NCBI GenBank assembly: GCA_963763855.1
Contig: CAVXPU010000005.1
Location: 124,001-188,000, forward strand
Source: JAIBCC01 sp963763855
GTDB taxonomy: Bacteria > Acidobacteriota > Blastocatellia > Pyrinomonadales > Pyrinomonadaceae
Reading direction: 5' to 3'
DNA length: 64,000 nt
In this document: one piece after another, positions 8,811-17,020 of the stretch
Numbering within the stretch: position 1 is the first letter of the stretch
Layout of the letters: each line of letters starts with the position of its first letter
The notes under the pieces: generated by a model
Databases searched by the model: none
Told to the model about the DNA's origin: nothing
What the model saw: the letters and a program-made list of their open reading frames with translations, nothing else
Made by a program: the position numbers and the translations under genes

Positions 8811-9640
8811 CTAATCAATTATCTCAATATCAGGAAATTTCAAACCACACTCACGCTCGAGTGCTTCCAAAATAACATCCACGTATTCTTTCGAAATAAC
8901 GTTCTTCTTCATGCCATTTTTTTCGAGAATCTGCCTAACAAAATCGCTCGAATTTCCAGGACAGTAGGCTCGTTTACTTTTTTCTAAAACTGGAATATCA
9001 GAAGTATGTTCTCCAATTGCCACAAAATCATATTGATTATCCTTTTTGATATTCTTGTTTATCTTCTTAAGCTCAAATATTACTGCTTCTAGACCACTAA
9101 GCTTGTTTACGTTTTTCGGAGTTATGTCAACAGCAGAGGCACTTGAGCCAACATCAAAACAAAGGGCTAAGTTATTCACCGTCAAGAATTGAATTACACT
9201 CTGACGCAAATCCGTCACATTCTCTCTTTCCTTTGGATTAATGGTAATAATAAAACTTTTAGGTTCGAAATGATTGTTCGCGAATTCCTCTTCTAATAAA
9301 TTCTAGCCTGACTAATTTCTCTCAGTTGTCCAATGTCAACCAGAGGTTTCGTGAACCTTTTCAATTGGAAAGTATAGTGCTGCCCCATTCTCAATTACAA
9401 AAGGAATATCATTCAATTTGTTGGTTTGTCTTAATCCTTAGTCATCCCCAATATCTGAGCCAAAAGTTCGACGTAGCCTTGAGATCGACCAGTGAAAAAG
9501 ACTATTTGGGGATAGCTATGGTGCTTCTTGACAAAATCACATAACTTCGTAATTTCTGAAGTCGAATTACGCTTAAATTCTCTCTGTGTTGGGGGGTTAT
9601 ACAACCTTCAATATCTGAAGCAATATAAAATAGGAAGTTT
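8811..9640 (-). pseudogene. HAD-superfamily phosphatase, broken
   Basis: Reading the minus strand through frame changes recovers a Cof-like HAD phosphatase in order: motif I as S-D-I-E-G-C (near 9615), motif II as F-F-T-G-R-S (near 9510), then P-F-V-I-E-N-G-A-A-L-Y-F-P (near 9395), and the motif IV region A-I-G-E-H-T-S-D-I-P-V-L inside the intact 3' part (8811-9218, open up to about 9305). In-frame stops or frame changes occur near 9300, 9330 and 9430, and the start cannot be placed because the 5' end overlaps the small membrane protein gene. Related enzymes dephosphorylate sugar phosphates. At least three lesions make this a probable pseudogene, unless the read quality here is poor. Confidence 0.65.
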
Positions 9641-9889
9641 TTTTTCCGTATCTATTATTTTTGGTTCCAAATCATATGTATTAAAACTTAATACTGCCAT
9701 AAATTTATGTAGCCAATGATCCCAACCATAAAAAATGGTTTGAATAATGGGATACGCAATGCAGCCTCCTCCAACTGCCAAACAACCTCTTGATAAGAAC
9801 TCATTATCAGTCCAGTAGATTTTTGCCAAAATAAGCAACCCTACGCCAAGTAAAAATGTGATGATGTGTCTGGTTGAGTTAAAATTCAT
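9608..9889 (-). CDS. Small membrane protein, unknown
   Basis: A 93-residue protein with two hydrophobic segments (about residues 9-25 and 34-52) and a polar C-terminal tail. No family recognised and no clear ribosome-binding site. Its last codons overlap the start region of the broken HAD gene. The frame change there (an A8 run lies at the junction) means the tail could belong to the HAD gene. Treat as a hypothetical gene. Confidence 0.45.
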   Translation of the reverse strand: MNFNSTRHIITFLLGVGLLILAKIYWTDNEFLSRGCLAVGGGCIAYPIIQTIFYGWDHWLHKFMAVLSFNTYDLEPKIIDTEKKLPILYCFRY

Positions 9890-10050
9890 AACGATAATAT
9901 TTGAAGAATTTAGACATTCAATTGAGTCATAGAAGTGACTCTAAAATGTTGAATATAGTTGTTTTTTTGACACACATAACCTTCAATAATCTAAAGTTTT
10001 AGCGTAAAAAGTGAAAAATATCAATAGCAGCTATTTTAAAACTCAGCTTT

Positions 10051-10126
10051 CTAACCAAACGATTTCAAAATATCCAAAGCCACCCATTCCGCCGCCTTGA
10101 TGCGGTCAATTCCTACCGACAAAATT
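10051..10126 (-). pseudogene. Duplicated 3' end of the FAD dehydrogenase gene
   Basis: Positions 10064-10126 match 11021-11083 at about 56 of 63 bases. Read on the minus strand the copy encodes I-L-S-V-G-I-D-R-I-K-A-A-E-W-V-A followed by a short tail and a TAG stop, i.e. the natural C-terminus of the FAD dehydrogenase encoded at 10984-12619. It is not expressed as a gene by itself; it marks the far side of an insertion or recombination that carried the toxin-antitoxin-like pair. Confidence 0.75.
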
Positions 10127-10457
10127 ATGGCAAACGCAAAAGCGAAGTATATTCATCATCGTGAAAAATTCGGATCACATCGAAATCTTTTCGCAACAAA
10201 CTTTCGACATCCCATGTCGTGCAGTTTCCAAGACGTAACCAAATAACTTTCGGTGGGTTTCCAAAAAAGAGACTTAAATCGTGCATGTCAACATCTTTTG
10301 ATACGATCATAAAACCATTCAACTTCGCAAAATCCCAAACCAACGGATCTGCCATTGATTTTAAGCCAACGTTTCGGACGTGAGTTGAATCAGGAAACAA
10401 ATCAGCCAATTTAGCGACTAACCTGTGCGATAAATTTTCGTCGAATAAAAGTTTCAC
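10125..10457 (-). CDS. DUF5615 PIN-like protein (toxin-like)
   Basis: A 110-residue protein of the DUF5615 PIN-like family. The hallmarks are the N-terminal L-L-F-D-E-N-L-S with the acidic pair, then V-S-K-D-V-D-M-H-D, and the W-L-R-L-G-N-C strand; these acidic residues match the metal-binding positions of PIN ribonucleases. It overlaps the upstream DUF433 gene by four bases (ATGA). DUF433/DUF5615 pairs are regarded as VapBC-like toxin-antitoxin modules, so the inferred role is an RNase toxin, though activity is rarely demonstrated. Its stop codon falls in the last bases of the duplicated fragment at 10064-10126. Confidence 0.8.
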   Translation of the reverse strand: MKLLFDENLSHRLVAKLADLFPDSTHVRNVGLKSMADPLVWDFAKLNGFMIVSKDVDMHDLSLFFGNPPKVIWLRLGNCTTWDVESLLRKDFDVIRIFHDDEYTSLLRLP

Positions 10458-10684
10458 GCGGCAATTGGTGGGGTCATCAAGCGGCGTTCGCGGTCAGCCG
10501 CAAAGGCGATACAGGCTTTTAAATCATTAGCGGTTAAATCGGGAAAATCTTCGAGAATCTCTTCTTGAGTCATATCTGAAGCAAGATACTCAAGCACTTC
10601 GTAAACCGTAATCCGCAAGCCGCGAACGCAAGGTTTGCCGCCGCGTTTGTTGGGTTCGATTGTGATGTAATCGTTGTAGTTCAT
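10454..10684 (-). CDS. DUF433 protein (antitoxin-like)
   Basis: About 76 residues from the ATG at 10684; an earlier start 36 bases upstream is possible but adds a non-conserved tail. The family signature is clear: Y-I-T-I-E-P, G-G-K-P-C-V-R-G-L-R-I-T-V, then a helix pair with E-E-I-L-E-D-F-P-D-L and a C-terminal D-R-E-R-R-L. DUF433 proteins have a winged-helix-like fold and act as the VapB45-like antitoxin partner of DUF5615 toxins. The ATGA overlap with the toxin gene indicates translational coupling. Confidence 0.82.
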   Translation of the reverse strand: MNYNDYITIEPNKRGGKPCVRGLRITVYEVLEYLASDMTQEEILEDFPDLTANDLKACIAFAADRERRLMTPPIAA

Positions 10685-10797
10685 AGTTGGAATTATCCAT
10701 CGTTTTGAATCCAAACGCAAGAAAATCGTTACCCGAACTCGGTAATTGAGTTGGAATTGCTTAAAAGAATGTGAAAATCAATTCTTTGTTTTCCGTG

Positions 10798-10985
10798 AAT
10801 TGCCGTCTGCTTTAGCTGACGGGCAAAGGTTGGTCTTAGATAGGCTTCAGCCTAATTCCTGCAAAAATAAATCCTTACCGCTTTAGCGAAACTTGTGCTA
10901 AAGCCATATGAATTTTCGCTTTTTACAATTTGGCTAAAGCCGATTTTTTTTCTAAATCTTCCGTCAGCTAAAGCAGACGGCAATT
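10798..10985. repeat. Palindromic element with perfect 25-bp ends
   Basis: The 25 bases at 10798-10822 recur as an exact reverse complement at 10961-10985, bounding a 188-bp unit. Inside are further short palindromes built on GCTTTAGC / GCTAAAGC (around 10880-10950). This is REP/REPIN- or MITE-like architecture. No transposase lies in the window. The right arm touches the stop codon of the FAD dehydrogenase gene. Confidence 0.85.
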
Positions 10986-12619
10986 AATAAATCCTAAGGC
11001 GTAATCTCTGGGTTGAGCTGTTCAAAATATCCACCGCCACCCATTCCGCCGCCTTGATCCCGTCAATTCCCGCCGATAAAATTCCGCCTGCGTAGCCCGC
11101 ACCTTCGCCTGCGGGAAACAAACCTAAAGTATTCAAACTTTGTCCCGTTTCATCGCGTTTGATGCGGATTGGCGAAGATGTGCGGGTTTCAACGCCGGTC
11201 AGGATTGCATCGTTCATCGCAAAGCCTTTTATTTGCTTGTCGAAAGCGGGAATTGCTTCGCGGATTGCGTCGATCGCGTATTTTGGCAACGCATCGTTCA
11301 GACTGCATAAATTGATTGACGGCGTGTATGAAGGTTTGACGCTGCCCAGCTTGGTTGACGGGCGATTTGCCAGAAAATCGCCGACTAATTGTGCCGGAGC
11401 TTGATAAGTTTCGCCGCCAAGTTTGAAGGCGATTTCTTCAAATTTCCGCTGCAAAGCGATTCCCGCAAGTGCGTTTTCGGGATAATCAATTTCGGGTGTA
11501 ATTCCGACGACAATCGCCGAATTTGCGTTCTTTTCACTCCGCGAATATTGGCTCATTCCGTTGGTGACAAGCTTGCCTACTTCGGAAGCCGCCGCGACCA
11601 CCAAACCGCCCGGACACATGCAAAAGCTGTAAACTGAACGCCCGTTTTTGGCGTGATGAACCAATTTATAATCAGCCGCACCGAGTATTTTATTGCCCGC
11701 AAAACTCCCGAAACGGCATTCGTCAATCAAACCTTGCGGATGTTCGATGCGGAAACCGACCGAAAACGGCTTCGGCTCAATATACACGCCTTTGTCAAAA
11801 AGCATCTCAAAAGTATCTCTCGCACTATGCCCGACCGCGAGAATTACATGCTCGCTTTCGATGAATTCACCGCTTGCGAGCCGAACGCCTTTAACTTGAT
11901 TTTCAGCAATTTCGATGTCTTCAACGCGGCTTTCAAAACGAATCTCGCCGCCTTGCGTTTCAATCGTTCTACGCATTGTTTCGACAACTTTGATGAGTTT
12001 ATATGTGCCAATGTGCGGTTTATTGATAAACAAAATTTCAGGATTCGCACCGTTTTTTACTAATTCTTCCAACACTTTACGTCCCAAGTATTTTGAATCT
12101 TTAACTTGGCTGTAAAGTTTTCCGTCGGAAAAAGTTCCGGCTCCGCCTTCGCCGAATTGTGCGTTTGATTCGGGATTAAGTGTTCCGTGTCGCCAAAATC
12201 CAAACGTATCAAGCGAGCGTTCGCGGACGGATTTTCCGCGTTCCAAAATAATCGGTTTGAAACCCATTTCGGCTAACATCAAACCCGCAAATAATCCGCA
12301 CGGACCTGTGCCGATAACAATCGGGCGAAGTTTCAAATCCTTTCGGAGCAACCGCAACTTGTTTGTAATCCGTATCGGGTTTTTCAATGATGTGCGGATT
12401 ATTTTTGAAATTCGCGAGTATTTTCGATTCGTTTTTTACCTCCGCATCAACAATATAAACGAGCAAAATGTTGCTTTTTCGCCTCGCGTCGTAGCTCCGT
12501 TTGTAGATTGAAAAATTGATTAATTCATCGGCAGAAATTTCAAGCTTCGTGAGAATCGCAGCTTGCAAATCGTTTTCAGCGTGATCGAGCGGCAGTTTTA
12601 TTTCGGAAATCCGGAGCAT
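10984..12619 (-). CDS. FAD-dependent dehydrogenase (COG2509-like), one frameshift
   Basis: The protein starts at 12619 with an N-terminal alpha/beta domain of about 90 residues (I-S-E-I-K-L-P-L-D-H), then the FAD Rossmann motif G-T-G-P-C-G-L-F-A-G. Further conserved stretches are G-E-G-G-A-G-T-F-S-D-G-K-L and a C-terminal G-E-G-A-G-Y-A-G-G-I. Removing one base in the CC at 12339-12340 joins the two parts cleanly (A-P-K-D-L-K-L-R-P). The family is an uncharacterised flavoprotein group related to BaiN/HI0933-type dehydrogenases; substrate unknown. The last eleven codons (S-S-T-Q-R-L-R-L-R-I-Y) are atypical and replace a natural C-terminus that survives as a separate copy at 10051-10126, so the 3' end has been rearranged. 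Confidence 0.82.
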
Positions 12620-12692
12620 AATTGTTCTTAACAGGATAACAAATTACGTATAAAAAGGCAGAAATATGTTGGCAGTAAGTGCATCGAATTCG

Positions 12693-12721
12693 TTGTTTAA
12701 TCGGTTAACCAATGATATAAA
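12693..12721 (+). promoter_or_regulatory. Candidate promoter with GGTTAACC operator, arabinofuranosidase gene
   Basis: TTGTTT (12693-12698) and TATAAA (12716-12721) are separated by 17 bases, upstream of the GH51 gene. The spacer contains the palindrome GGTTAACC (12703-12710), a plausible site for a sugar-responsive repressor. The -35 is weak, so the call is tentative. Confidence 0.4.
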
Positions 12722-12768
12722 TAACTTGCACTATCCATAATCTTGTCTTTCGTTTTATCTAATTAGCT

Positions 12769-14340
12769 ATGCATAAATATAGTTTGAATTTTGCGGCGAT
12801 TTTTGTCGTTTTTGTCGTGTCGGCAATGGCACAAACGTTTGATTTATCTATCGATGCTTCAAAGCCCGGAGCGAAGATTGATCGAAATATCTTCGGTCAG
12901 TTTGCTGAACATCTTGGCTATGGCGTTTACGAAGGAATTTGGGTCGGAAAAGATTCAAAAATTCCAAACACACGCGGCATTCGCAACGACGTTGTGCAGG
13001 CACTGAAAGCTATTAAAGTGCCCAATATTCGTTATCCCGGCGGTTGTTTTGCGGACGAATATCATTGGCGAAAAGGCATCGGAATCAATCGACCAAAGAC
13101 GCTCAACCCAAATTGGGGCGGCGTAATCGAGCCAAACACATTCGGCACACACGAATTTATGGATTTCATCGACCAAATCGGTTCCGAAGCGTTTCTTTCC
13201 GTCAACGTGGGTTCGGGAACTCCGCAGGAAGCCGCCGAGTGGTTGGAATATTTAACGACCGATCAACCGACCGACCTTGCCAAAGAACGGGCGGCGAATG
13301 GTCATGCCAAACCCTATAAGATTCCATTTCTTGGAATCGGCAACGAAAGTTGGGATTGCGGCGGGAATATGACTGCCGATTATTATTTAAGCCAACTAAA
13401 AATTTACAGCCGTTTTGTTAGAAATTTTAACCCTGCCCAACAAAAAGATAACAAAATGCTCAACATTGCGGTTGGACCCGGTGGAGGCGAACCGCGTTTT
13501 ATGGAATGGACTGAAACTATAATGAAGGGTTGGAAAGACCGTAAATGGAGCTGGGATATGCAGGGTCTTTCTCTCCATAACTACACGGTCACCAATTGGG
13601 AGAAAAAGCATTCTTCGATAGATTTTGGCGAAAAGGAATATGCTGAAATCCTCAAAGAAACTTTGAAGATGGACGATTTGGTTAAGAATCATTCCGCCAT
13701 TATGGATAAATACGATCCAGAGAAGAAGATCGCTCTGGTCGTAGATGAATGGGGAGCATGGTATGCACCTTTGCCGGGAAGCAATCCGGGTTTTCTTTAC
13801 CAGCAAAATAGCCAACGCGATGCCGTTTTAGCGGCTTTGAATTTGAACATTTTTGCCCGACACGCTGACCGTGTGCGGATTGCCAACATTGCTCAGATGG
13901 TTAATGTTTTGCAATCAATGATTCTGACGGATAAGGAAAAAATGGTGCTTACGCCAACATATTACGTCTTCAAAATGTACCTTCCATTTCAAGATGCGAC
14001 GTTTGTTCCCGTCAATTTTGATGCCGGAAAATACACTCATAACGGCGTGACGTTACCGCGAATTGACGCAATCGCCGCGAAAGGGAAAGACGGAAAATTG
14101 TGGTTGGAAATTACAAATATCGACCCGAATCAGACAGTTGATATCGATTTATCAACGATTGGAACCGCAGCAAAATCTGCCGTCGGAGAAACGCTTACGG
14201 CTCCGAAAGTGGATAGCGTAAATACGTTTGACAGACCAAATACGGTTATACCGAAACCAATATCCGCGAAGGCAAACAATGGAAAATTGATTTTGAAATT
14301 GGAACCGAAATCCGTAACCGTGGTATCGGTTGGGCAATAA
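12769..14340 (+). CDS. Secreted alpha-L-arabinofuranosidase, GH51
   Basis: A 523-residue protein with a signal peptide ending near A-M-A-Q. It belongs to glycoside hydrolase family 51: N-I-F-G-Q-F-A-E-H-L-G at the start of the barrel, R-Y-P-G-G-C-F, acid/base Glu193 in G-N-E-S-W-D, and nucleophile Glu327 in V-D-E-W-G-A. A C-terminal beta domain follows (about residues 390-520). The enzyme releases terminal arabinofuranose from arabinoxylan or arabinan with retention of configuration; export implies action on polysaccharide outside the cytoplasm. It stands alone, with no sugar transporter next to it. Confidence 0.92.
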   Translation: MHKYSLNFAAIFVVFVVSAMAQTFDLSIDASKPGAKIDRNIFGQFAEHLGYGVYEGIWVGKDSKIPNTRGIRNDVVQALKAIKVPNIRYPGGCFADEYHWRKGIGINRPKTLNPNWGGVIEPNTFGTHEFMDFIDQIGSEAFLSVNVGSGTPQEAAEWLEYLTTDQPTDLAKERAANGHAKPYKIPFLGIGNESWDCGGNMTADYYLSQLKIYSRFVRNFNPAQQKDNKMLNIAVGPGGGEPRFMEWTETIMKGWKDRKWSWDMQGLSLHNYTVTNWEKKHSSIDFGEKEYAEILKETLKMDDLVKNHSAIMDKYDPEKKIALVVDEWGAWYAPLPGSNPGFLYQQNSQRDAVLAALNLNIFARHADRVRIANIAQMVNVLQSMILTDKEKMVLTPTYYVFKMYLPFQDATFVPVNFDAGKYTHNGVTLPRIDAIAAKGKDGKLWLEITNIDPNQTVDIDLSTIGTAAKSAVGETLTAPKVDSVNTFDRPNTVIPKPISAKANNGKLILKLEPKSVTVVSVGQ

Positions 14341-14399
14341 TTTGGAGAAAATTACTGAAGCGGATGGGTTTGCCAGGAATAGAATTTCACGGATAGAAA

Positions 14400-14640
14400 C
14401 GTAATTTTCCGATAAATCGCGTAGCGATAAAATGACTTTAGCCGAGTGGTTTCAACCCACGGGAAGTTGTGATAAAAGCCGTTGTCGAGTAGTGACAATT
14501 GAATAATTTGATGCGAAAACGTAGTTCAGTCGTCACTACGCGACGGTAAGAATTTCTGATCTGTGCGTGGGTTGAAACCCAATCTTCCTAAAGTCAAAAT
14601 GTCGTGATGCGACGGAAGAATTTTGATAAAAATCTTGAAG
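14400..14640. repeat. Nested REP-like palindrome cluster
   Basis: This fills most of the 390-base gap between the GH51 and S9 peptidase genes. An outer inverted repeat pairs the GACTTTAG ... GGTTTCAACCCACG stretch at 14434-14462 with the reverse complement at 14565-14595. An inner one pairs GTCGAGTAGTGAC (14484-14496) with GTCACTACGCGAC (14531-14543). No ORF was found inside it. This GTTTCAACCCACG-type repeat resembles dispersed repeats of several environmental phyla. The remaining bases up to 14728 show nothing recognisable. Confidence 0.7.
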
Positions 14641-14728
14641 GCAATCCGTGTCTCAAAAAATCTATTGAAACGAACGCATTTACCTGAATGAATTTGAAAG
14701 AAACATAAAAATCAGAGAAAATCACACT

Positions 14729-16825
14729 ATGCACAAAAGAATTAATTACTATCGCTTTATTTTTCTAATCGCGGTTTGTTTGCTTTCCGCAAACGGCTTA
14801 TTCGCCCAAGGCACCGAAATCATTACCCACGAATCAATGTGGCTGATGAAACGGGTTGGAGCTCCGATTCCTAGTCCTGATGGAAAATGGGTTGTTTTTT
14901 CATTGGTCGAACCTGCTTATGACGAAAAAGATCAGGTATCGGATTTGTGGATTGTGCCAGCGGATGGAAGTGCAAAACCACGTCGTTTGACTGCTTCAAA
15001 AGCGGGTGAAAGCGGAGCAACTTGGTCGCCGGACGGCAAGAAGATCGCCTTTTCAGCCAAGCGTGATGGTGATGAAGCGGCTCAGATTTATGTTTTGAAC
15101 GTGACTGAAGGCGGCGAAGCGATTCGCGTTACGAATGTTTCAACAGGAGCGAGAAATCCCCAATGGCGACCTGATGGAAACGCTATCTTGTTTGCCTCAA
15201 GCGTTTATCCGAATACGATGAATGATGAAGACAACAAAAAAGTTGCCGCTGATCGCAAGAATCGTAAATACAAAGCACGCGTTTTTGACACTTTCCCGGT
15301 TCGCAATTGGGATAAATGGATCGACGAAATGCAGACGCATCTTTTTGTGCAGGAATTGAAGGAAGGTGCGAAGGCGAAAGATTTGTTGGCGGGCACGAAG
15401 TTGGTCGCAGAAAAAGGTTTCGGCGGAGCAATCGGCAGCGGAAATGATGAGATTGCCGCTAGCTGGACTCCGGACGGCGAATCGGTCGTTTTTGCAGCCA
15501 CTACGGATAGAACAAATGCCGCGTTTGCTGAAACGACGATGCAGATTTATCAAGCATTTACCAGAGGCGGCGAACCGAGACAGATCACCAAAGCCGATGG
15601 AAGCTTTGGTCGCCCAACGTTTAGCCCTGATGGACAAACACTTTATGCGACGTTTAGCCCGAACACCGAAAAAGTTTTTAACCTCACCCGTCTTGTAACT
15701 ATTGACGTAATTTCCGGCATTCATAAGGTGTTAACGGCAAATTTCGATGGCAGTGTTGGCAGCTATGCTTTTTCACCCGATAGCAAAACGATCTATCTGA
15801 CTTCGGAAGATGCAGGTCTGGAAAAGATCTATTCGATGGCGGCAAGCGGCGGTGAAGTGAAACAAGCAATTGAGCAAACAAAAGGTGTTTATACGAATTT
15901 GACGATTCCAGCCAAAGCATCAGCGACGATGATTTTTGCCAGTTGGGATAGTGCGATCAATCCGCCGGAAATTTTCCGCATAAATCCGAATGACAAATCA
16001 CAGAAAGCTCTGACCGAATTCAATAAAGAAGCCTTGGCGAAATGGGACGTTGCGTCACCCGAACATTTTTGGTTTACCAGCAAAGGCGGCAATAAGATCC
16101 ATAATATGATCGTCAAACCGCCAAAATTTGACGCGTCGAAAAAATATCCGATGATCGTGCTGATGCACGGCGGACCGCATACGATGTGGCGTGATAATTG
16201 GGGCATGCGTTGGAATTATCACATGATCGCTTCACCGGGTTATGTCGTCGTTTTAACGAATTATGTAGGTTCAACCGGTTTCGGCGAAAAATTTGCACAA
16301 GGAATTCAAGGCGATCCGCTCAAAACTCCCGCCGACGAAATTAATCAAGCGGCTGACGAAGCCATCAAAAAATATTCGTTTATTGACGCCGGTCGGCAAT
16401 GTGCGGCAGGAGCAAGCTACGGCGGACATCTGGCAAACTGGTTGCAAGCCTCGACAACTCGTTATAAATGCTTGGTCTCACATGCCGGATTAGTGAGCCT
16501 CGATTCGCAATGGGGAACGAGCGATTCGATTTACGGACGCGAGAAAAATCTCGGCGGACCATTTTGGGAAGGTGCGAATATCTGGAAAGAACAAAGTCCT
16601 TCATCTTATGCGAAAAACTTCAAAACGCCTGTTTTAGTAACGGTCGGTGAACAAGATTTCCGCGTTCCGCTCAATAACACGCTAGAATATTGGTCAATCT
16701 TACAACGGCAAAAAGTCCCGAGCCGTTTGATAGTGTTTCCCGAAGAAAATCATTGGATTTTGAAGGGCGAAAACAGTCGATTCTTTTACACGGAATTGCA
16801 CGGTTGGTTTAAGAAATGGCTCTAA
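14729..16825 (+). CDS. Exported S9-family prolyl oligopeptidase-like peptidase
   Basis: A 698-residue protein with a signal peptide (cleavage near L-F-A-Q). Residues about 40-400 form a TolB/DPP4-like beta-propeller with repeated S-P-D-G motifs (I-P-S-P-D-G-K-W, W-S-P-D-G-K-K, W-R-P-D-G). The C-terminal alpha/beta-hydrolase domain carries the triad Ser563 (G-A-S-Y-G-G), Asp643 (G-E-Q-D-F-R-V-P) and His675 (E-E-N-H-W). The layout matches acylaminoacyl/dipeptidyl peptidases of family S9C, which take di- or tripeptides or acylated residues from peptides. Probably periplasmic peptide scavenging. Confidence 0.92.
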   Translation: MHKRINYYRFIFLIAVCLLSANGLFAQGTEIITHESMWLMKRVGAPIPSPDGKWVVFSLVEPAYDEKDQVSDLWIVPADGSAKPRRLTASKAGESGATWSPDGKKIAFSAKRDGDEAAQIYVLNVTEGGEAIRVTNVSTGARNPQWRPDGNAILFASSVYPNTMNDEDNKKVAADRKNRKYKARVFDTFPVRNWDKWIDEMQTHLFVQELKEGAKAKDLLAGTKLVAEKGFGGAIGSGNDEIAASWTPDGESVVFAATTDRTNAAFAETTMQIYQAFTRGGEPRQITKADGSFGRPTFSPDGQTLYATFSPNTEKVFNLTRLVTIDVISGIHKVLTANFDGSVGSYAFSPDSKTIYLTSEDAGLEKIYSMAASGGEVKQAIEQTKGVYTNLTIPAKASATMIFASWDSAINPPEIFRINPNDKSQKALTEFNKEALAKWDVASPEHFWFTSKGGNKIHNMIVKPPKFDASKKYPMIVLMHGGPHTMWRDNWGMRWNYHMIASPGYVVVLTNYVGSTGFGEKFAQGIQGDPLKTPADEINQAADEAIKKYSFIDAGRQCAAGASYGGHLANWLQASTTRYKCLVSHAGLVSLDSQWGTSDSIYGREKNLGGPFWEGANIWKEQSPSSYAKNFKTPVLVTVGEQDFRVPLNNTLEYWSILQRQKVPSRLIVFPEENHWILKGENSRFFYTELHGWFKKWL

Positions 16826-16851
16826 AGTTTAAGTAAAATAAGTGCAGCAAA

Positions 16852-16891
16852 TTCAACTTAGGGGGGGGTGGAGATTTCCCCTTGAGTTGAA
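16852..16891. repeat. Imperfect hairpin with G8 run
   Basis: TTCAACTTAGGGG at 16852-16864 pairs with CCCCTTGAGTTGAA at 16878-16891, with a run of eight G inside. No T tract follows, so a terminator for the S9 peptidase is possible but unproven. A second small hairpin (CTGCAG-N7-CTGCAG) follows near 16945-16963. Confidence 0.45.
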
Positions 16892-17020
16892 ACACCGCTT
16901 AGCTGCCTTTGACGTAAAATCAATTCCATTCATAATAAAACCTGCAGCATATTTCTGCAGTCTTCGCCGCGATTTAGGATTCAAAGCGATGTCGAAACGT
17001 TTTACTCCCCAAAAATAAAA

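Noticed and set aside
10125..10720. Phage or defence island around the toxin-antitoxin-like pair
   Set aside because: No integrase, phage gene or other defence gene is adjacent; only the pair and a repeat are present.
12825..12841. TGGCAC followed by TTTGA within the GH51 gene
   Set aside because: The -12 part does not fit and it sits inside a signal-peptide coding region.
16861..16868. G8 run as an assembly join
   Set aside because: The run sits inside a hairpin and flanking genes are intact, so there is no direct evidence of a join.
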